A program made the translations under genes and the position numbers. Below the pieces are notes generated by a model, which saw only the letters and a program-made list of their open reading frames with translations, was not told the DNA's origin and ran no database searches. From JAQUCI01 sp964553255 (GTDB lineage: Bacteria > Bacillota_I > Bacilli_A > Erysipelotrichales > Erysipelotrichaceae): DNA of 64,000 bases. Positions 62,682 to 64,000 of the stretch are shown piece after piece (positions within the stretch are counted from its first letter, which is position 1; every line of letters starts with the position of its first letter). The stretch is from contig CAZKJS010000001.1 of NCBI GenBank assembly GCA_964553255.1, positions 1-64,000 on the forward strand, given 5' to 3'.

Positions 62682-63995
62682 TTAAGACCCCTTCTTTTTT
62701 AGTTCAAATACCAATTGCTTAAAGATTTTTCCTCTTTGTTCGAAATTATCAAACTGATCATAACTTGCACAAGCTGGTGAAAATAATACCGTATCATCTT
62801 TAATTGCGATATCATGTGCCTTCATCAAGGCTTCTTTTAAATTCTCTACAATGATCGTATTCTCGTTGAGTTTTGCTAGCTCGTATTTAGTAGCACCGTA
62901 AACGATCAATTGTTTGATTTTAGATTGGTATGCCTTTAAATCCTCAAATCCGGTATGTTTATCATAACCACCAGCCAAAAGAATTACTGGTTCATTAAAG
63001 GATCTTAAAGCAATGATCGTTGAATCGGTATTAGTAGCTTTTGAATCATTATAATATTTAACACCTTCAATATCACTAACAAATTCAATGCGATGTTCAA
63101 TCGCTTCAAAATTAGCTATTATTTTTTGGATATTTGTTATTTGTATCCCCATTTTATAAGCCATAGTTGCTGCGATCATGGCATTTTGGAGATTATGTTT
63201 TCCAATCAACTTAAGATCAGTTGCTTTAAATAATGGTTTATTAAACAATAAAACTTGATCGTCTTTTAACATCAGATCCGCATACTGTAGAATACTCATA
63301 TCAATGATTTGACAATTGACATCCTGACAATACTTAACAACATTAGGGTCATCAATATTACGAATAAACCAATCATCACCATCTTGATTACGATAAACTA
63401 AAGTCTTAGCTCTATAATAACTTTCAAGACTATCAAAATAGTCTAAGTGATCTGGTGTTAAGTTTGTGATTGCTGATACAAGTGGATGGAAAGAAGGAGC
63501 ACCTAATAGTTGAAATGCTGATATCTCAATTGCGATCATTGCCGTTATATCATGATTTTTATAAACCGTTTCACTAAGTGGGGTTCCAATATTACCACTT
63601 GCAAAAGCGTTTTTTTCGCTTTTTAATATTTCATAAAGTAAAGTTGTAGTTGTCGTTTTTCCATTAGTTCCAGTAATAGCTCCATAGGTAAATTCTGGCG
63701 CATATCTTAATGCGATTTCAATTTCAGTATATATCTGAACATCTAATTCACTAAACTTACTGACAAATTCGTTATGATATGCAATACCGGGGTTTTTTAC
63801 AACAAACTCCCAATCTTTAGTTGTCAAGAATTCTGGATGTCCATTATCAAACACGCTAATGCCTAAAGCAATTAACTCATTTTTTTCAATGATAGTTTTA
63901 CTATCGGTTATTGTTACTTGATAGTTGTTTTGCTTTAACAATAAACTTACCCAATAACCACTTCTGGCACAACCAATGACCAATACTTCTTTCAT
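62682..63995 (-). CDS. murD: UDP-N-acetylmuramoylalanine-D-glutamate ligase
   Basis: 437 residues. N-terminal UDP-binding domain starting VLVIGCARSGYWVSLLL, central ATPase domain with AITGTNGKTTTTTLLYEIL near 108-126, AIEISAFQLLG, NLTPDHLDYF, then IEHRIEFV, YNDSKATNTDST and the C-terminal domain ending LFSPACASYDQFDNFEQRGKIFKQLV. Adds D-Glu to UDP-MurNAc-L-Ala in the cytosol. Complete; its start is only five bases from the window edge, so the upstream gene is not seen. Confidence 0.96.
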   Translation of the reverse strand: MKEVLVIGCARSGYWVSLLLKQNNYQVTITDSKTIIEKNELIALGISVFDNGHPEFLTTKDWEFVVKNPGIAYHNEFVSKFSELDVQIYTEIEIALRYAPEFTYGAITGTNGKTTTTTLLYEILKSEKNAFASGNIGTPLSETVYKNHDITAMIAIEISAFQLLGAPSFHPLVSAITNLTPDHLDYFDSLESYYRAKTLVYRNQDGDDWFIRNIDDPNVVKYCQDVNCQIIDMSILQYADLMLKDDQVLLFNKPLFKATDLKLIGKHNLQNAMIAATMAYKMGIQITNIQKIIANFEAIEHRIEFVSDIEGVKYYNDSKATNTDSTIIALRSFNEPVILLAGGYDKHTGFEDLKAYQSKIKQLIVYGATKYELAKLNENTIIVENLKEALMKAHDIAIKDDTVLFSPACASYDQFDNFEQRGKIFKQLVFELKKKGS

Positions 63996-64000
63996 ACATT

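Noticed and set aside
1..64000. CRISPR array, tRNA, rRNA, prophage or replication origin
   Set aside because: No regularly spaced repeats, no cloverleaf or rRNA sequence, no phage genes and no DnaA-box cluster were seen.

Overview
The window is about 64 kb of AT-rich DNA (visibly near one third G+C) from a low-GC, Gram-positive-type bacterium. Gene order and gene content resemble Bacillus-like blocks in a reduced genome. PolC and DnaE are both present, together with DivIB, MurG and MurD (so a cell wall is made), the L27 N-terminal extension with its Prp protease, a T-box, a 6S RNA and UPF0154. The SMC protein is only about 978 residues, the size seen in Mollicutes (P115 type). TGA is used as a stop (for example ylxR and plsY) and Trp is TGG, so the code is the standard bacterial one. 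No sporulation, phage, IS, CRISPR, tRNA or rRNA genes are seen. A cell-walled relative of the Mollicutes/Erysipelotrichia within Bacilli is my best guess; the family cannot be fixed from sequence alone. A run of 10 N at 16708-16717 marks a scaffold gap, so this is a draft assembly.

Layout. Nearly everything is on the minus strand; only three genes (ttcA-like, nucleoside hydrolase, plsY) are on the plus strand, each divergent from a minus-strand operon. Reading the minus strand in its own direction from the right end: murD-comN-recJ-apt-relA (wall precursor, repair, purine salvage, stringent response); a T-box leader and hisS-aspS, then 6S RNA and yneF; parE-parC, smc-ftsY-ylxM-ackA-nrnA, dnaE and a two-component system (chromosome segregation, secretion, acetate, replication, signalling); an accessory stretch of a tRNA methyltransferase, DUF554, a ceramidase-like hydrolase, an FRG-domain protein and a CUT1 sugar-type ABC transporter (36.1-28.4 kb); rplU-prp-rpmA-obgE; ruvA-ruvB; murG-divIB; yloU-fakA-recG-plsX-rnc-galK-polC and a small zinc-ribbon membrane protein; rimP-nusA-ylxR-ylxQ-infB-rbfA; truB-ribF-asp23-nusB-xseA-xseB-ispA-dxs (cut by the left edge).

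Regulation that can be read directly: good sigma-A-type promoters in front of most operons, several of which show that the longest reading frame begins upstream of the transcript (truB, smc, apt, plsY); a T-box in front of hisS-aspS whose candidate specifier region contains overlapping Asp and His codons; an L21-type leader in front of rplU; five intrinsic terminators placed inside operons, mostly touching the upstream stop codon; and a Fur/PerR-like 7-1-7 palindrome covering the -35 of yneF.

Most of the window is conserved housekeeping. The parts least explained by known biology are the ceramidase-like/FRG/ABC-transporter operon, the dual-codon T-box, the His/Cys-rich tail of HisRS, the palindromes at yneF, the substrate-binding-protein gene and parE/plsY, and the galactokinase inserted between rnc and polC.
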